A stretch of 54,109 nucleotides of DNA from Lysinibacillus fusiformis. Lineage in GTDB: Bacteria > Bacillota > Bacilli > Bacillales_A > Planococcaceae. Shown here one piece after another: positions 19,860 through 29,048 of the stretch; the stretch's first letter is position 1, and the number at the start of each line of letters is the position of its first letter. The notes under the pieces are model-generated. The model saw only the letters and a list, made by a program, of their open reading frames with translations. It was not told where the DNA came from and ran no database searches. The stretch lies in contig JASENG010000021.1 in the NCBI GenBank assembly GCA_030027265.1, forward strand, positions 1 to 54,109. Direction: 5' to 3'. Both the position numbers and the translations under genes were made by a program.

Positions 19860-20150
19860 CTATTCTTCATCATCTATAAACTGAGGTTCTATTTTATCAA
19901 GCTTTTCCTCTTTAAGAATTGTAAACATTTTCATCGCTTCTTCTTTACGCACGTTTTCTCGTAAATCTTCTACACGAGCTGTTACAACTTTCTGTCCGAA
20001 TCGGATAGCAAGCTCATCGCCTACTTTTACAGCAGATCCAGCCTTCGCCACTTTTCCGTTAATCGTAATTCTTCCTTGGTCGGCTACTTCCTTTGCTAAA
20101 GTACGCCGTTTGATTAATCTGGATACTTTTAAAAATTTATCGATTCTCAT
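19860..20150 (-). CDS. rqcP: Ribosome-associated quality control factor RqcP (S4 domain)
   Basis: A 96-aa Hsp15-type S4 RNA-binding protein (formerly YabO). RqcP works with RqcH on stalled 50S subunits to add C-terminal alanine tails. The S4 domain fills residues 1-60 (MRIDKFLKVSRLIKRRTLAKE, GRITINGKVAKAG). Its ATG overlaps the mazG stop (ATGA), so the two are co-translated. Confidence 0.93.
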   Translation of the reverse strand: MRIDKFLKVSRLIKRRTLAKEVADQGRITINGKVAKAGSAVKVGDELAIRFGQKVVTARVEDLRENVRKEEAMKMFTILKEEKLDKIEPQFIDDEE

Positions 20151-21619
20151 TCACTGTTTCTCCTTTTTTCTAAAACTTTTGCTTCATTCCAAAATGCATC
20201 TAATTGTTCTAACGTAAAATTACTAAAGGAAAGCTCGCTTTCCTTCACCTTTTCTTCAACAAATGCAAATCTGCGGGCAAATTTTTCGTTCGCATGAATC
20301 ATCGCTTCTTCTGGGGAAATTTTATAGAAGCGTGCAATATTCACCAAAGTAAATAATACATCGCCGAACTCATCCAACTGAGCAGCCGCATTTTCTTTTG
20401 TTACTTCTTCTTTAAATTCGTTCCATTCCTCCAAGAACTTATCCCATGCACCTTCTTCGCTTGGCCAATCAAAGCCAACCGATGCTGCCTTCTTTTGATA
20501 ATTAAAGGAAGTTTGAAGTGAAGAAGCTGCACGGTACTCTCCTTTTAGCAGAGAGCCTGTTTGTTCCCCTTTTTCCTGCTTCTTAATAGCTTCCCAATTC
20601 GCCACAACTTCATCAGCATCTTGCACTGATACATCACCAAAAATATGAGGGTGTCTACGAATCATTTTCTCGCTGATGGATGCTAATACTTCTTCCAGGT
20701 TAAAGTAGCCATTATCTTCACCAATTTGTGCATGCAAGAAGACTTGCAGCAGCACATCGCCAAGTTCTTCCACCATCCCAAAATCGTCCTGTGCATCGAT
20801 TGCGGCCAAAAATTCATGGGCTTCTTCCAGTAAATATTTCTTTAAGCTTTCATGGGTTTGTTTTTGATCCCATGGGCAGCCATTAGGTCCACGTAATACA
20901 GCGATGATTCTTCTGAAGGTTGTCCAGTCGCGAAGAGCATCTAAATCATCCTCCACTGGCGGTACGTAAATTGTTGTTAAATTATTAATGTCCATTGATT
21001 GGTCCAGCTCATATAAAGGAACCGTCGTTAAGCTTTCCAACGATGATCCGGCTGCTGTTACAATCGTGACAGGATAATCATCTCGATATTTTTCCATTAA
21101 CGAAAGTTTGACCTCCGAAGCACTAAAAGTGTCATAAACCTGAGCGATTAATACATGTCCGCGCATATTGACATCATGAATTGAAAAACTAGTACCATCC
21201 AGCAACTGGAAGCCCTCTATCGGATCGATTTTAAGCGCACCGAAAATCGGATCTAAGAAGCTTTGGCCTCCTTCGATTTTCAAATCTATTTTCCCTTCTT
21301 TTTCCGCATCAATTAATAGCTGGACAGTTTGTTCGGCTACTAGTGGATGACCTGGGACAGCATACATTATCGGTTCAAATTGTACAGCTTCTATTAGCTT
21401 TGCAGTAATTTCTTCGTAAACAGGTTGAAATGTGCCATGTTTCTCATAAACCGCATCAAAGCTTTCAAATAAGATTCCTTCCTCCTGCAATTCACTTATG
21501 ACAGGGTGATCCATTGTTCGTACATAAATTTTCTTAGATGATTTTAATTTTTTATACACGCCCATTTGCAGCTGGCTAAGCTCTGCTGCACCAAGGCCAA
21601 TAACAGTTAACTGATTCAT
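20147..21619 (-). CDS. mazG: MazG-family NTP pyrophosphohydrolase with N-terminal tetrapyrrole methylase-like domain
   Basis: Bifunctional-looking 490-aa protein (YabN). The N-terminal 210 residues have the SAM-dependent tetrapyrrole (corrin/porphyrin) methylase fold. The C-terminal part has two MazG repeats; the first carries GPNGCPWDQKQTHESLKKYLLEEAHEF-type residues (about 235-262) and the EELGDVLLQV metal-binding motif (about 275). Expected to hydrolyse non-canonical or excess NTPs. Starts with ATG after GTAGGTG and is coupled to rqcP. Confidence 0.93.
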   Translation of the reverse strand: MNQLTVIGLGAAELSQLQMGVYKKLKSSKKIYVRTMDHPVISELQEEGILFESFDAVYEKHGTFQPVYEEITAKLIEAVQFEPIMYAVPGHPLVAEQTVQLLIDAEKEGKIDLKIEGGQSFLDPIFGALKIDPIEGFQLLDGTSFSIHDVNMRGHVLIAQVYDTFSASEVKLSLMEKYRDDYPVTIVTAAGSSLESLTTVPLYELDQSMDINNLTTIYVPPVEDDLDALRDWTTFRRIIAVLRGPNGCPWDQKQTHESLKKYLLEEAHEFLAAIDAQDDFGMVEELGDVLLQVFLHAQIGEDNGYFNLEEVLASISEKMIRRHPHIFGDVSVQDADEVVANWEAIKKQEKGEQTGSLLKGEYRAASSLQTSFNYQKKAASVGFDWPSEEGAWDKFLEEWNEFKEEVTKENAAAQLDEFGDVLFTLVNIARFYKISPEEAMIHANEKFARRFAFVEEKVKESELSFSNFTLEQLDAFWNEAKVLEKRRNSE

Positions 21620-21627
21620 AAGTTCAC

Positions 21628-23232
21628 CTACTTCTTTTTATTTAGCAACAGCTGGTAAGCCGCCATTCTTCTTCCAAATGGCACTAAAAACCATTCTTTT
21701 TCTGCCAATACTCTTGATTTGGCGACAATTGTTAAGTATACAAAGGCACCTATCACAATCAGGCAGCCCCCAATAAGTACTGAACCAATTCGTCCTGTTT
21801 GAGCGCTGAGTATCATTTGTAAAATGCTGTCTATGACTACTACCGATAAAATCATACTTCCACTAGCAATGCCTAGTTTTATGTAGAACGCTCGTTTTGC
21901 TAGTTTAACCTTTGATAATTGTTTCAAATAAATCACCAGTAATCCTGCACAAATAAACAGACCAACATTACTTGCGATAGCGGCACCTAGTACATCTAGA
22001 TCAGGAATGAGCAAAAGATTTCCTATATACTTTAGAAGAATGGCACCCAGCAAGATAAATGCAGGTATTTTAAGCTTATTCATACCTTGCAGGATTGCAG
22101 TAAAAGTTAAGATGATTGATAACGGAATAATTTGTAATACATAGGTCATTAAAACGGTTGATAAGCTATTTGTTTCAAAAAGCATTTGATTTACATAAGG
22201 CATGACAATCACTAGCCCAAGCGATGCCGCTGCTCCTAATAGCAGAGAAACGCGATATGTTAATTGAATAAATGGGGCAGCCCCACGTCCACCTGTTTTC
22301 TTTGATTGATAAGCTACTAATGGAACAATTGCAAGGGAAAGTGATGAAGCAATAATTACGCCTAGCTGAACAAGCGGCTGGCCACGGTCATAAACCCCCT
22401 TCATTTTCATTGCTTCCATTTCCACAACTCCATTGTCGAGTAATAGCGAAAACACCGTAAATGAATCAATTAGCTGGTAACAAAGCAGCAATAAGCTGCT
22501 CATACTCACACTAAGGCTCAAAATTGTAACTTCTTTTATAATTGGCCATTTTCGGCCCTGCACTTTCACTTTTAGGGAAGGATTTTTTACTTTTTTCGTG
22601 AAATAAAGCAGTAAAATGACTCCTGCTATTTCCCCAATCACTGTACCAAATACGGCCGCATTTCCTGCTGCATATAGTGATTTCGTTGTTGTCATAATAT
22701 ATATTGCACCTAGTAATATAATACCCACTCGAACAAACTGTTCAATCACTTGGGCATATGCTACTGGCGTCATATCTGCTTTTGCTTGAAAATGCCCCTT
22801 CATTAAAGCTAGTAAGGGCATAAAAAGCGTCACAAAAGAACCCGTTTTTAATAGTATCGCTAATTGTCCATCTCCCATTAAGCGAGCCAGCATATCTGCA
22901 CCAAAAAACAGAAGGCAAAAGAAAACTATCGATAACAAAGTTAAATATTGAAAAACAGTGCGAGAGATTAAATTTTTTCTTTGCTGTGAGTCTGCCATAA
23001 TCTGGGCATCTGCCAACATTTTTGATATGGCTACTGCAAAACCGCCTGACGTCCAAACGACAAAGAATGAAATAAACGGATATACTTGTTGATATATATA
23101 AAAGCCTTGATCGCCTACTAAATTTTGAAAGGGTACTCGATACACTGCACTTAATACCTTCACTATCAAAGCAGCCATCGTTAAAAGAAGAGCACCTTTC
23201 ATATACTCTTTCATCCCAAAATTATCTGCCAT
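21628..23232 (-). CDS. yabM: MATE/MOP-type flippase, SpoVB/YabM-like
   Basis: A 534-aa integral membrane protein with about 14 hydrophobic helices of the polysaccharide-exporter superfamily (MurJ, SpoVB, YabM). It probably flips a lipid-linked wall or cortex precursor. It occupies the B. subtilis yabM position, between spoVT and mazG, which favours YabM over SpoVB as its nearest counterpart. ATG after GGAGGATAGG; ends 9 bp before mazG. Confidence 0.88.
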   Translation of the reverse strand: MADNFGMKEYMKGALLLTMAALIVKVLSAVYRVPFQNLVGDQGFYIYQQVYPFISFFVVWTSGGFAVAISKMLADAQIMADSQQRKNLISRTVFQYLTLLSIVFFCLLFFGADMLARLMGDGQLAILLKTGSFVTLFMPLLALMKGHFQAKADMTPVAYAQVIEQFVRVGIILLGAIYIMTTTKSLYAAGNAAVFGTVIGEIAGVILLLYFTKKVKNPSLKVKVQGRKWPIIKEVTILSLSVSMSSLLLLCYQLIDSFTVFSLLLDNGVVEMEAMKMKGVYDRGQPLVQLGVIIASSLSLAIVPLVAYQSKKTGGRGAAPFIQLTYRVSLLLGAAASLGLVIVMPYVNQMLFETNSLSTVLMTYVLQIIPLSIILTFTAILQGMNKLKIPAFILLGAILLKYIGNLLLIPDLDVLGAAIASNVGLFICAGLLVIYLKQLSKVKLAKRAFYIKLGIASGSMILSVVVIDSILQMILSAQTGRIGSVLIGGCLIVIGAFVYLTIVAKSRVLAEKEWFLVPFGRRMAAYQLLLNKKK

Positions 23233-23331
23233 TTTTATCCTATCCTCCGTAACAATGCCAATAGTATATCACGAAATATAGAACTGGCTCGACTTCCAGA
23301 TAAACTATGTTGTCAATTTTAACAAAGAACA

Positions 23332-23450
23332 AAAGCGCAAGCGCCCTGATTAGCCCTGACAAGCGCTGGAGGGACCTGACAAGTGTGCTTGCCACACGCG
23401 GGAAGGTACCGAAGCACCTCGAGGGGCTAGGGTGCTGGAGCTAGATGTCA
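23332..23450. repeat. GC-rich intergenic repeat-like element
   Basis: A GC-rich island of about 119 bp inside AT-rich intergenic DNA, starting AAAAGCGCAAGCGCCC and containing GACAAGCGCTGGAG and a closing GGTGCTGGAGCTAG. It holds several small dyads: GTGTG/CACAC around 23383-23397 and AGCACC/GGTGCT around 23413-23436. From memory, modules such as GCGCAAGCGCC and GACAAGCGCTGGAG recur in intergenic DNA of Bacillaceae. No coding potential is seen. Confidence 0.6.
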
Positions 23451-23506
23451 AATTTATTTTTTTAAAAGTTATCCCCAGAGCGAAATTTTATAATTTCCTT
23501 AACAAT

Positions 23507-23537
23507 AAAAAACGCCTCCTTTGAGAGAGACGTTTTT
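23507..23537 (-). terminator. spoVT terminator
   Basis: AAAAACG/CGTTTTT outer stem with an inner CTC/GAG pairing, T-rich on the minus strand, 9 bp past the spoVT stop. Confidence 0.75.
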
Positions 23538-23545
23538 GATAAATA

Positions 23546-24082
23546 TTAGTTTTCCATTTGCTTTGCTAAGAAATTTGCCGCCGTTTCAGCTGCTTTGGAT
23601 TCAACCTCACTGATTACGTGAACCTTGGAGATTAAATAAACCGCGCCAATAGCATCACCATTCGTAATAATTGGTGCTACACAATAAGATTTTACTTGTT
23701 CAAACTGGCCTGGTACAAGTTCGATTGTCGATTCATTTTTTTCCAGCACGACAGATCTTTGTTTCATAAAATCTTCTGCAAATACTGACAGACGTCGATT
23801 TGTGTATTCTTTTTTTGATAAACCAGCAATAGCAATCATTTCATCTCTGTCACTAATTAGAGCTGGAGTACCGACTGTTTCATATAAAGATTCTACATAC
23901 TCTTTAGCAAATTCACTTAAGTCATTTATTGGCGAGTATTTTTTTAAGATAACTTCACCTTCACGGTCCGTATAAATCTCCAATGGATCTCCTTCACGAA
24001 TACGCATCGTTCTGCGAATTTCCTTTGGAATAACAACTCGACCTAAATCATCGATACGACGGACAATTCCTGTTGCTTTCAT
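23546..24082 (-). CDS. spoVT: Stage V sporulation protein T
   Basis: Forespore transcription factor that tunes sigma-G-dependent genes. The 178-aa protein has an AbrB-type swapped-hairpin DNA-binding domain (residues 1-52, GIVRRIDDLGRVVIPKEIRRTMRIREGDPLEI) and a C-terminal GAF-like domain (about 60-178). The upstream sequence contains a good sigma-G promoter, matching its known regulon. Gene order mfd-spoVT-yabM is as in B. subtilis. Confidence 0.96.
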   Translation of the reverse strand: MKATGIVRRIDDLGRVVIPKEIRRTMRIREGDPLEIYTDREGEVILKKYSPINDLSEFAKEYVESLYETVGTPALISDRDEMIAIAGLSKKEYTNRRLSVFAEDFMKQRSVVLEKNESTIELVPGQFEQVKSYCVAPIITNGDAIGAVYLISKVHVISEVESKAAETAANFLAKQMEN

Positions 24083-24125
24083 CTTTGCTGCCTCTCTTTC
24101 AGAATCAATTTTTCATTCACAGTGA

Positions 24126-24156
24126 TAGTATGGTTAAGAATTGGTCAATGTATGCA
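24126..24156 (-). promoter_or_regulatory. spoVT sigma-G-type promoter
   Basis: Minus strand: -35 TGCATA (24156-24151), 18-bp spacer, -10 CATACTA (24132-24126). This fits the sigma-G pattern GNATR-N18-CATNNTA and lies 44 bp upstream of spoVT. Confidence 0.75.
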
Positions 24157-24259
24157 AAAAGTGTATGAAGAGGTTGAAATTCTAAACTCGGGCAGCAAAA
24201 AGAAATTATTATATTAATATTCAGATTGAAGATATCCTGCTTTATATTGGGAACTATAC

Positions 24260-27200
24260 TTACTGTTTTTTAGCTTTAGCAACGATTTCAACCAATTGTT
24301 CCAATACTTCAAAAGGAGGAATCTTGCCACATTTTTTCTCTTCTATTGTCAGGGTTAATTTTGCCCCTTCCATTACAAATCCAACTGCTCGATCAAATTT
24401 CATGGATTCCGATACCACAATGCTTCCATCAACATTGGCAGTTCCTTCTTCCGATAAGAAGAGCGATATCACTTTTTGTTTTTCTTTAATAGCTGTGATG
24501 CCTGCTTCCAGCGCCCATACTTTAATGCGGGCAATACGTAAAAGCTTTTCTGTTTCAACTGGCAAATCACCAAAACGGTCGACTAACTCATCCCAAATTT
24601 CATTAAAATCCTCTATGCGCTCCATGGATTTGATGCGTTTATACATTTGAATTTTTTGATAGCCATCCGGGATATAGGCATCCGGAATATAGGCATCTGT
24701 TTGAAGAATAATTTCCACATCCGGTTTTTCTTCTTTTACAACACCCGTTCGGCGCTCTTCTATCGCTTCTTCCAGCATTTGTGAATATAAGTCAAAGCCG
24801 ACAGAGTCAATAAAGCCATGCTGTTGTGCACCTAAAAGATTTCCGGCGCCACGAATCGATAAATCCCGCATCGCAATCTTAAAGCCTGAACCGAGCTCCG
24901 TAAATTCTTTAATTGTTTGAAGGCGTTGTTCTGCTACATCTGTCAGCACTTTATCTCTTTGGTACATGAAATACGCATAGGCAATACGATTGGAACGACC
25001 AACACGGCCGCGCAGCTGATACAGCTGTGAGAGTCCCATACGGTCTGCATCATGGACAATCAGTGTATTTACATTTGGTATGTCCACACCTGTTTCAATG
25101 ATGGTTGTTGTTACAAGGACATCATATTCTCCATCTAAAAAGTTCAAAATAATGGACTCCAATTGGGATTCCGTCATCTTCCCGTGGGCATAGCCAACAC
25201 GTGCGTCTGGGACAAGCATTTGTATTTCTTCTACCTTCCTTGTCATATCTTCTACACGATTATATAGATAGAACGTTTGTCCACCACGGGCCATTTCCCT
25301 TTCTATGGCTTCACGTACAAGTGCACCACTATACTCCATTACATAAGTTTGTACTGGGAAGCGGTTTTGCGGCGGTGTTTCAATCACAGACAAATCACGA
25401 ACTCCAACCATCGACATATGTAATGTACGAGGAATTGGCGTTGCTGTTAGCGTTAAAACATCTACATTTGTTTTTAATTGTTTAATTTTTTCTTTGTGAG
25501 TGACACCAAATCGTTGCTCCTCATCGACGATCAACAAGCCCAAATCACGGAATATAAGATCCTTTGATAAAATTCGGTGAGTCCCTATAACAATATCGAC
25601 CGTTCCTTCTTTTAACCCTTTAATGGTTTCTGTTTGTTGTTTCTTCGTACGGAAACGACTGAGTAAGCCGACATTGATGGCATACCCTTCAAACCGTTCT
25701 TGAATCGTTTCGTAATGCTGTTGGGCTAAAATGGTCGTTGGCACAAGGAACGCCACTTGTTTTCCATCCATAATGGCTTTAAAGGCAGCACGAATGGCCA
25801 CTTCTGTTTTTCCGTATCCAACATCTCCACAAACAAGGCGATCCATTGGACGTTCACGTTCCATATCACGTTTTACCTCGATAATAGAACGCAGTTGGTC
25901 CTCCGTCTCTTCGTATGGGAATGCACTTTCAAATGAACGCTGCTCATCTGAGTCCGGTGCAAAAGCATAGCCTTTTTCTGCCTCGCGCTTTGCATAAAGC
26001 TTGATCAAATCATCTGCAATATCATTAATTGCCGATGATACTTTGGCCTTGGCCTTTTTCCATTCTGCTCCACCCAATTTATGAAGCTTCGGCTCTTTCC
26101 CTTCAGAAGCCACATATTTTTGTATTAAATCAATTTGTTCCACTGGCACAAATAATTTATCATCTGCGCGATACTTAATATGAAGATAATCCTTATGTGT
26201 CCCGTTAACTTCCAGCGTTTCAATCCCTATATATTTCCCGATTCCATGGTGAACGTGTACGACATAATCCCCTGGGTTAATTTCTGTATAACTTTTAATC
26301 CGTTCGGCATTGGACATTTTTTGAGGTCGTCTTGTTTTTCTTTTTGGCTGTTGTTTAAAGAGTTCATCATCCGTCACAACTGCAATTCGCTGTAATGGCA
26401 ATTCAAAGCCTGATGAAAGCTGACCATCAACGAGATAGACGCCTGCATCCACTGGATTTCCTATTAAACTATGAATCCCATACTCCTCCAGCATACTTTG
26501 AAGCTTTTTGACCCTCTCTTTTCCATCGGCAACAAAGAGAACAGTAAATTTCTCTTGCATCCATCGCTCGATTTCATTTTGCAAAAGGGCAATTTGGCCA
26601 TGGAATTGCTGCATTGGTTTACAGGAGAAATTTGTTGTCTTTTTAAATTGAATCCCCGAGAATGTCCGTGCAAAAAGGGCAAGATAGAGCTTTTGATGCT
26701 CTAACATCGAATTGATCTCTTTAAAGGAGAAGGAAGGTTTTACATCATGTACAATTTTCCCCTCTTCTATTAATGAGATAAACCAGTCTTCTTCTTCGCG
26801 CTCCCAAGCCTCCATTACTTCCTGGATTCGTCCAAGTTCATCAAATAAGACAATTCCGTTATCACTAAAATAATCACCTAAGTAGGATAAATTCTCATAC
26901 AAAAGGGATCCATATTTTGTCACATGATCTGGAATATTCCCCTGTTTTAACAGTTCTATATCATGCTGAATATTTTGATACAGGATTTCTTGTGTTTCTT
27001 GCTTTTTAATTTTTTTCAAACTCTTCCCAAGAGCTGTTTCAAGTCTTTCTGCCAATTGAATACGTTGGTCCTTCGTTAATAGGATTTCAGAAGCTGGCAG
27101 TATTTCGACAGATTCGAGCTTTTCAATAGAGCGTTGATCATCTGCTGAAAAAGTACGAATGGAATCGATTTCGGTATCAAAAAGTTCAATACGAATAGGT

Positions 27201-27772
27201 GACTCTGCATATGGTGGGTATATATCAAGAATCCCCCCACGTAACGCAAACTCACCAGGTGTTGTCACCATTTGACTTCTTGTGTAGCCCATCGTCACGA
27301 GGTGAAGCAACCATTCCTCTATATGAATATCCATTCCAATTGCCGCTTTTAAAAAGTAGCCCTTCCATTGATCGGGTGGCGTCATTATTTTTCGCATTCC
27401 CGCAATCGGTATGACATATATTGCCACTTCTTTTTTCACTAGATGATCTAAAGCCGCAATTCGTGCTGCCTTTAATTCAGGAGAAGCAATTGTCATGTCC
27501 GCCGCGATAAATTCATCGGCAGGATAATAATGCACATTATCTTCCCCTACAAGAGAAGATAAATCATCTACTAGCTTTTGGGCTTGCAGAAGATTTGGCG
27601 ACAATATATAAAGAGGTTTTTTTAGATTTTCAAATATAGTTTGAATAAAAACCGGTCTTGCACTTCCTGTTAAACCTGTAACAAGCTGGGAATCATAATT
27701 TTTTTCACCAATTTGCTGGATGAATGTGTTTATATGTTTATCTTGAGAGAATAGTTGATGAATAACATTCAT
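24260..27772 (-). CDS. mfd: Transcription-repair coupling factor Mfd
   Basis: ATP-driven DNA translocase that removes stalled RNA polymerase and recruits UvrA. The 1170-aa protein has the N-terminal UvrB-like domain, a CarD-type RNA-polymerase-interacting domain near residue 500 (NPGDYVVHVHHGIGKY), a superfamily 2 helicase module with Walker A GDVGYGKTE and DEEQRFG box, the TRG region with GRVGRSNR and QLRGR, and a C-terminal UvrA-binding-type domain. ATG start at 27772; GGAAGGGGG is about 11 nt upstream. Follows fin after a 199-bp gap. Confidence 0.97.
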   Translation of the reverse strand: MNVIHQLFSQDKHINTFIQQIGEKNYDSQLVTGLTGSARPVFIQTIFENLKKPLYILSPNLLQAQKLVDDLSSLVGEDNVHYYPADEFIAADMTIASPELKAARIAALDHLVKKEVAIYVIPIAGMRKIMTPPDQWKGYFLKAAIGMDIHIEEWLLHLVTMGYTRSQMVTTPGEFALRGGILDIYPPYAESPIRIELFDTEIDSIRTFSADDQRSIEKLESVEILPASEILLTKDQRIQLAERLETALGKSLKKIKKQETQEILYQNIQHDIELLKQGNIPDHVTKYGSLLYENLSYLGDYFSDNGIVLFDELGRIQEVMEAWEREEEDWFISLIEEGKIVHDVKPSFSFKEINSMLEHQKLYLALFARTFSGIQFKKTTNFSCKPMQQFHGQIALLQNEIERWMQEKFTVLFVADGKERVKKLQSMLEEYGIHSLIGNPVDAGVYLVDGQLSSGFELPLQRIAVVTDDELFKQQPKRKTRRPQKMSNAERIKSYTEINPGDYVVHVHHGIGKYIGIETLEVNGTHKDYLHIKYRADDKLFVPVEQIDLIQKYVASEGKEPKLHKLGGAEWKKAKAKVSSAINDIADDLIKLYAKREAEKGYAFAPDSDEQRSFESAFPYEETEDQLRSIIEVKRDMERERPMDRLVCGDVGYGKTEVAIRAAFKAIMDGKQVAFLVPTTILAQQHYETIQERFEGYAINVGLLSRFRTKKQQTETIKGLKEGTVDIVIGTHRILSKDLIFRDLGLLIVDEEQRFGVTHKEKIKQLKTNVDVLTLTATPIPRTLHMSMVGVRDLSVIETPPQNRFPVQTYVMEYSGALVREAIEREMARGGQTFYLYNRVEDMTRKVEEIQMLVPDARVGYAHGKMTESQLESIILNFLDGEYDVLVTTTIIETGVDIPNVNTLIVHDADRMGLSQLYQLRGRVGRSNRIAYAYFMYQRDKVLTDVAEQRLQTIKEFTELGSGFKIAMRDLSIRGAGNLLGAQQHGFIDSVGFDLYSQMLEEAIEERRTGVVKEEKPDVEIILQTDAYIPDAYIPDGYQKIQMYKRIKSMERIEDFNEIWDELVDRFGDLPVETEKLLRIARIKVWALEAGITAIKEKQKVISLFLSEEGTANVDGSIVVSESMKFDRAVGFVMEGAKLTLTIEEKKCGKIPPFEVLEQLVEIVAKAKKQ

Positions 27773-27863
27773 TCATAAACCCCCTTCCATAATCTCTATT
27801 TATGTAATGACTCATAGTTTATATGAATTATTTTTTGCTATTATTTTTTTATAGATACAATGC

Positions 27864-27901
27864 TTAAAAAGTGGGAGACTTATTCTTGCCGTCGCCCACT
27901 C
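27864..27901 (-). terminator. Putative fin terminator
   Basis: AGTGGG and CCCACT form a short GC-rich stem (27870-27874 and 27895-27900) with a long loop, followed by TTTTT on the minus strand; about 70 bp after fin. Confidence 0.6.
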
Positions 27902-27971
27902 TTTCGCACAAATACTAATGCTTATAGTAGATGCATTTGGTATTATTTTTTACTCTAGCTTAGGCATTTAA

Positions 27972-28199
27972 TTATTGCAGCCATTTTTTCAGTGCATAAT
28001 AATCTGGAAACTGTCTTAATGAATCTTCGCAATGTTCGCAAATACAATGAACGGTTGTATCACCGCGTTCATTTCTTTCAATATAATCGTCAACTTCCCC
28101 AACTTCAAACAAATGCAATTTACGAATCGTGTCATCTGCATCAAATGGCAATGTCCCAATTTCTGTTTCACAATGTCGGCAGCGATACTTAACAGGCAT
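27972..28199 (-). CDS. fin: Anti-sigma-F factor Fin
   Basis: A 75-aa zinc-ribbon protein (formerly YabK) that inhibits sigma-F late in forespore development, helping the switch to sigma-G. It has two CxxC pairs, C7-C10 and C54-C57, the pattern expected for a zinc ribbon. A longer frame opens upstream (28250), but GGGGGAGG directly precedes the ATG at 28199, which gives the family's usual MPVKYRCRHC start. Lies between pth and mfd as in B. subtilis. Confidence 0.92.
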   Translation of the reverse strand: MPVKYRCRHCETEIGTLPFDADDTIRKLHLFEVGEVDDYIERNERGDTTVHCICEHCEDSLRQFPDYYALKKWLQ

Positions 28200-28216
28200 T
28201 CTAATCGTCCTCCCCC

Positions 28217-28250
28217 TTGAGTATGTAAGCAAAAGCTTTTGGATACTCAA
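28217..28250 (-). promoter_or_regulatory. Hairpin overlapping possible forespore promoter of fin
   Basis: Inverted repeat TTGAGTAT/ATACTCAA surrounds an inner CAAAAGCTTTTG palindrome, ending 17 bp upstream of fin. It has no T-run. The same bases read GTATC-N16-CATACTC, close to a sigma-F/sigma-G promoter, which would fit fin expression. Confidence 0.4.
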
Positions 28251-28273
28251 AGTATTGACCTAATTTTGCCTAT

Positions 28274-28837
28274 TTATGCACCATTAAAGTGAGACATCAC
28301 ATCTAAAAATTTTTTATTTAAGGAATCTTCAACGGCTGCAACCGTTTTTTCGATTGCCTGTTCAATAGCAGGTTCATCTTCTTTTGTAAATTTGGCTAAT
28401 ACATAATCCGCTACCTTCATACCTGCAGGTGGTCGGCTAATCCCTACTCGGATTCGGTTAAATTCCTGAGTGCCTAAATGCTGAATAAGAGACTTAATGC
28501 CGTTATGTCCACCAGCGCTTCCCTTTTGCCGCAAACGTAATTTTCCTGTTTCTAAATCTAAATCATCATAAATTACAATAATATCTTCAATGTCAATATC
28601 AAAGTAATCCATCAAGGGACGGACAGATTCACCAGATAAATTCATATATGTTAAAGGTTTTAACAAAATTACCTTTCCTTCAGGTCGGTGAACAGCAGCA
28701 TACATACCATTAAATTTCATTTGGTTTAATGGGGCATCCCATTTTTTAGCTAACGCATCTATACATTCAAAGCCAATATTATGTCTTGTGTGTTCATATT
28801 GTTTGCCTGGATTTCCTAATCCTATAATTAATTTCAT
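28274..28837 (-). CDS. pth: Peptidyl-tRNA hydrolase
   Basis: Recycles tRNA from peptidyl-tRNA that drops off the ribosome. The 187-aa protein has the N-terminal [18 protein letters not shown] signature with the catalytic-type histidine H19, the conserved D92 in VIYDDLDL and the [11 protein letters not shown] loop near residue 107. ATG after AAGGATG. Located between ctc and fin, as in B. subtilis (spoVC). Confidence 0.96.
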   Translation of the reverse strand: MKLIIGLGNPGKQYEHTRHNIGFECIDALAKKWDAPLNQMKFNGMYAAVHRPEGKVILLKPLTYMNLSGESVRPLMDYFDIDIEDIIVIYDDLDLETGKLRLRQKGSAGGHNGIKSLIQHLGTQEFNRIRVGISRPPAGMKVADYVLAKFTKEDEPAIEQAIEKTVAAVEDSLNKKFLDVMSHFNGA

Positions 28838-28999
28838 GAATACTCATCCTTTTTTCACTAATCGTAAATATTTTAACATAGGCTTTGTTGAAAAAGAAAA
28901 AACTAGTTTACTTATGTATTACTTCACCCATATGGATTTTCCCTTTATTTTACAAAACTAAAAACATCAAGCTCCATACTTTGAAGCTTTTGATTTCCT

Positions 29000-29038
29000 A
29001 AATAAAAATAAAATGTATGAGTAAGGACTCATACATTT
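29000..29038 (-). terminator. ctc terminator
   Basis: Perfect 12-bp stem (29011-29022 with 29027-29038) and 4-nt loop; T-rich on the minus strand. Begins 10 bp past the ctc stop codon. Confidence 0.88.
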
Positions 29039-29048
29039 CGCAGGTTGG

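Noticed and set aside
22742..23056. 104-aa minus-strand frame inside yabM
   Set aside because: Out-of-frame reading of the clear flippase gene.
23332..23450. Insertion sequence remnant
   Set aside because: No transposase fragment and no terminal inverted repeats or target duplication can be seen; it looks like a short dispersed repeat instead.
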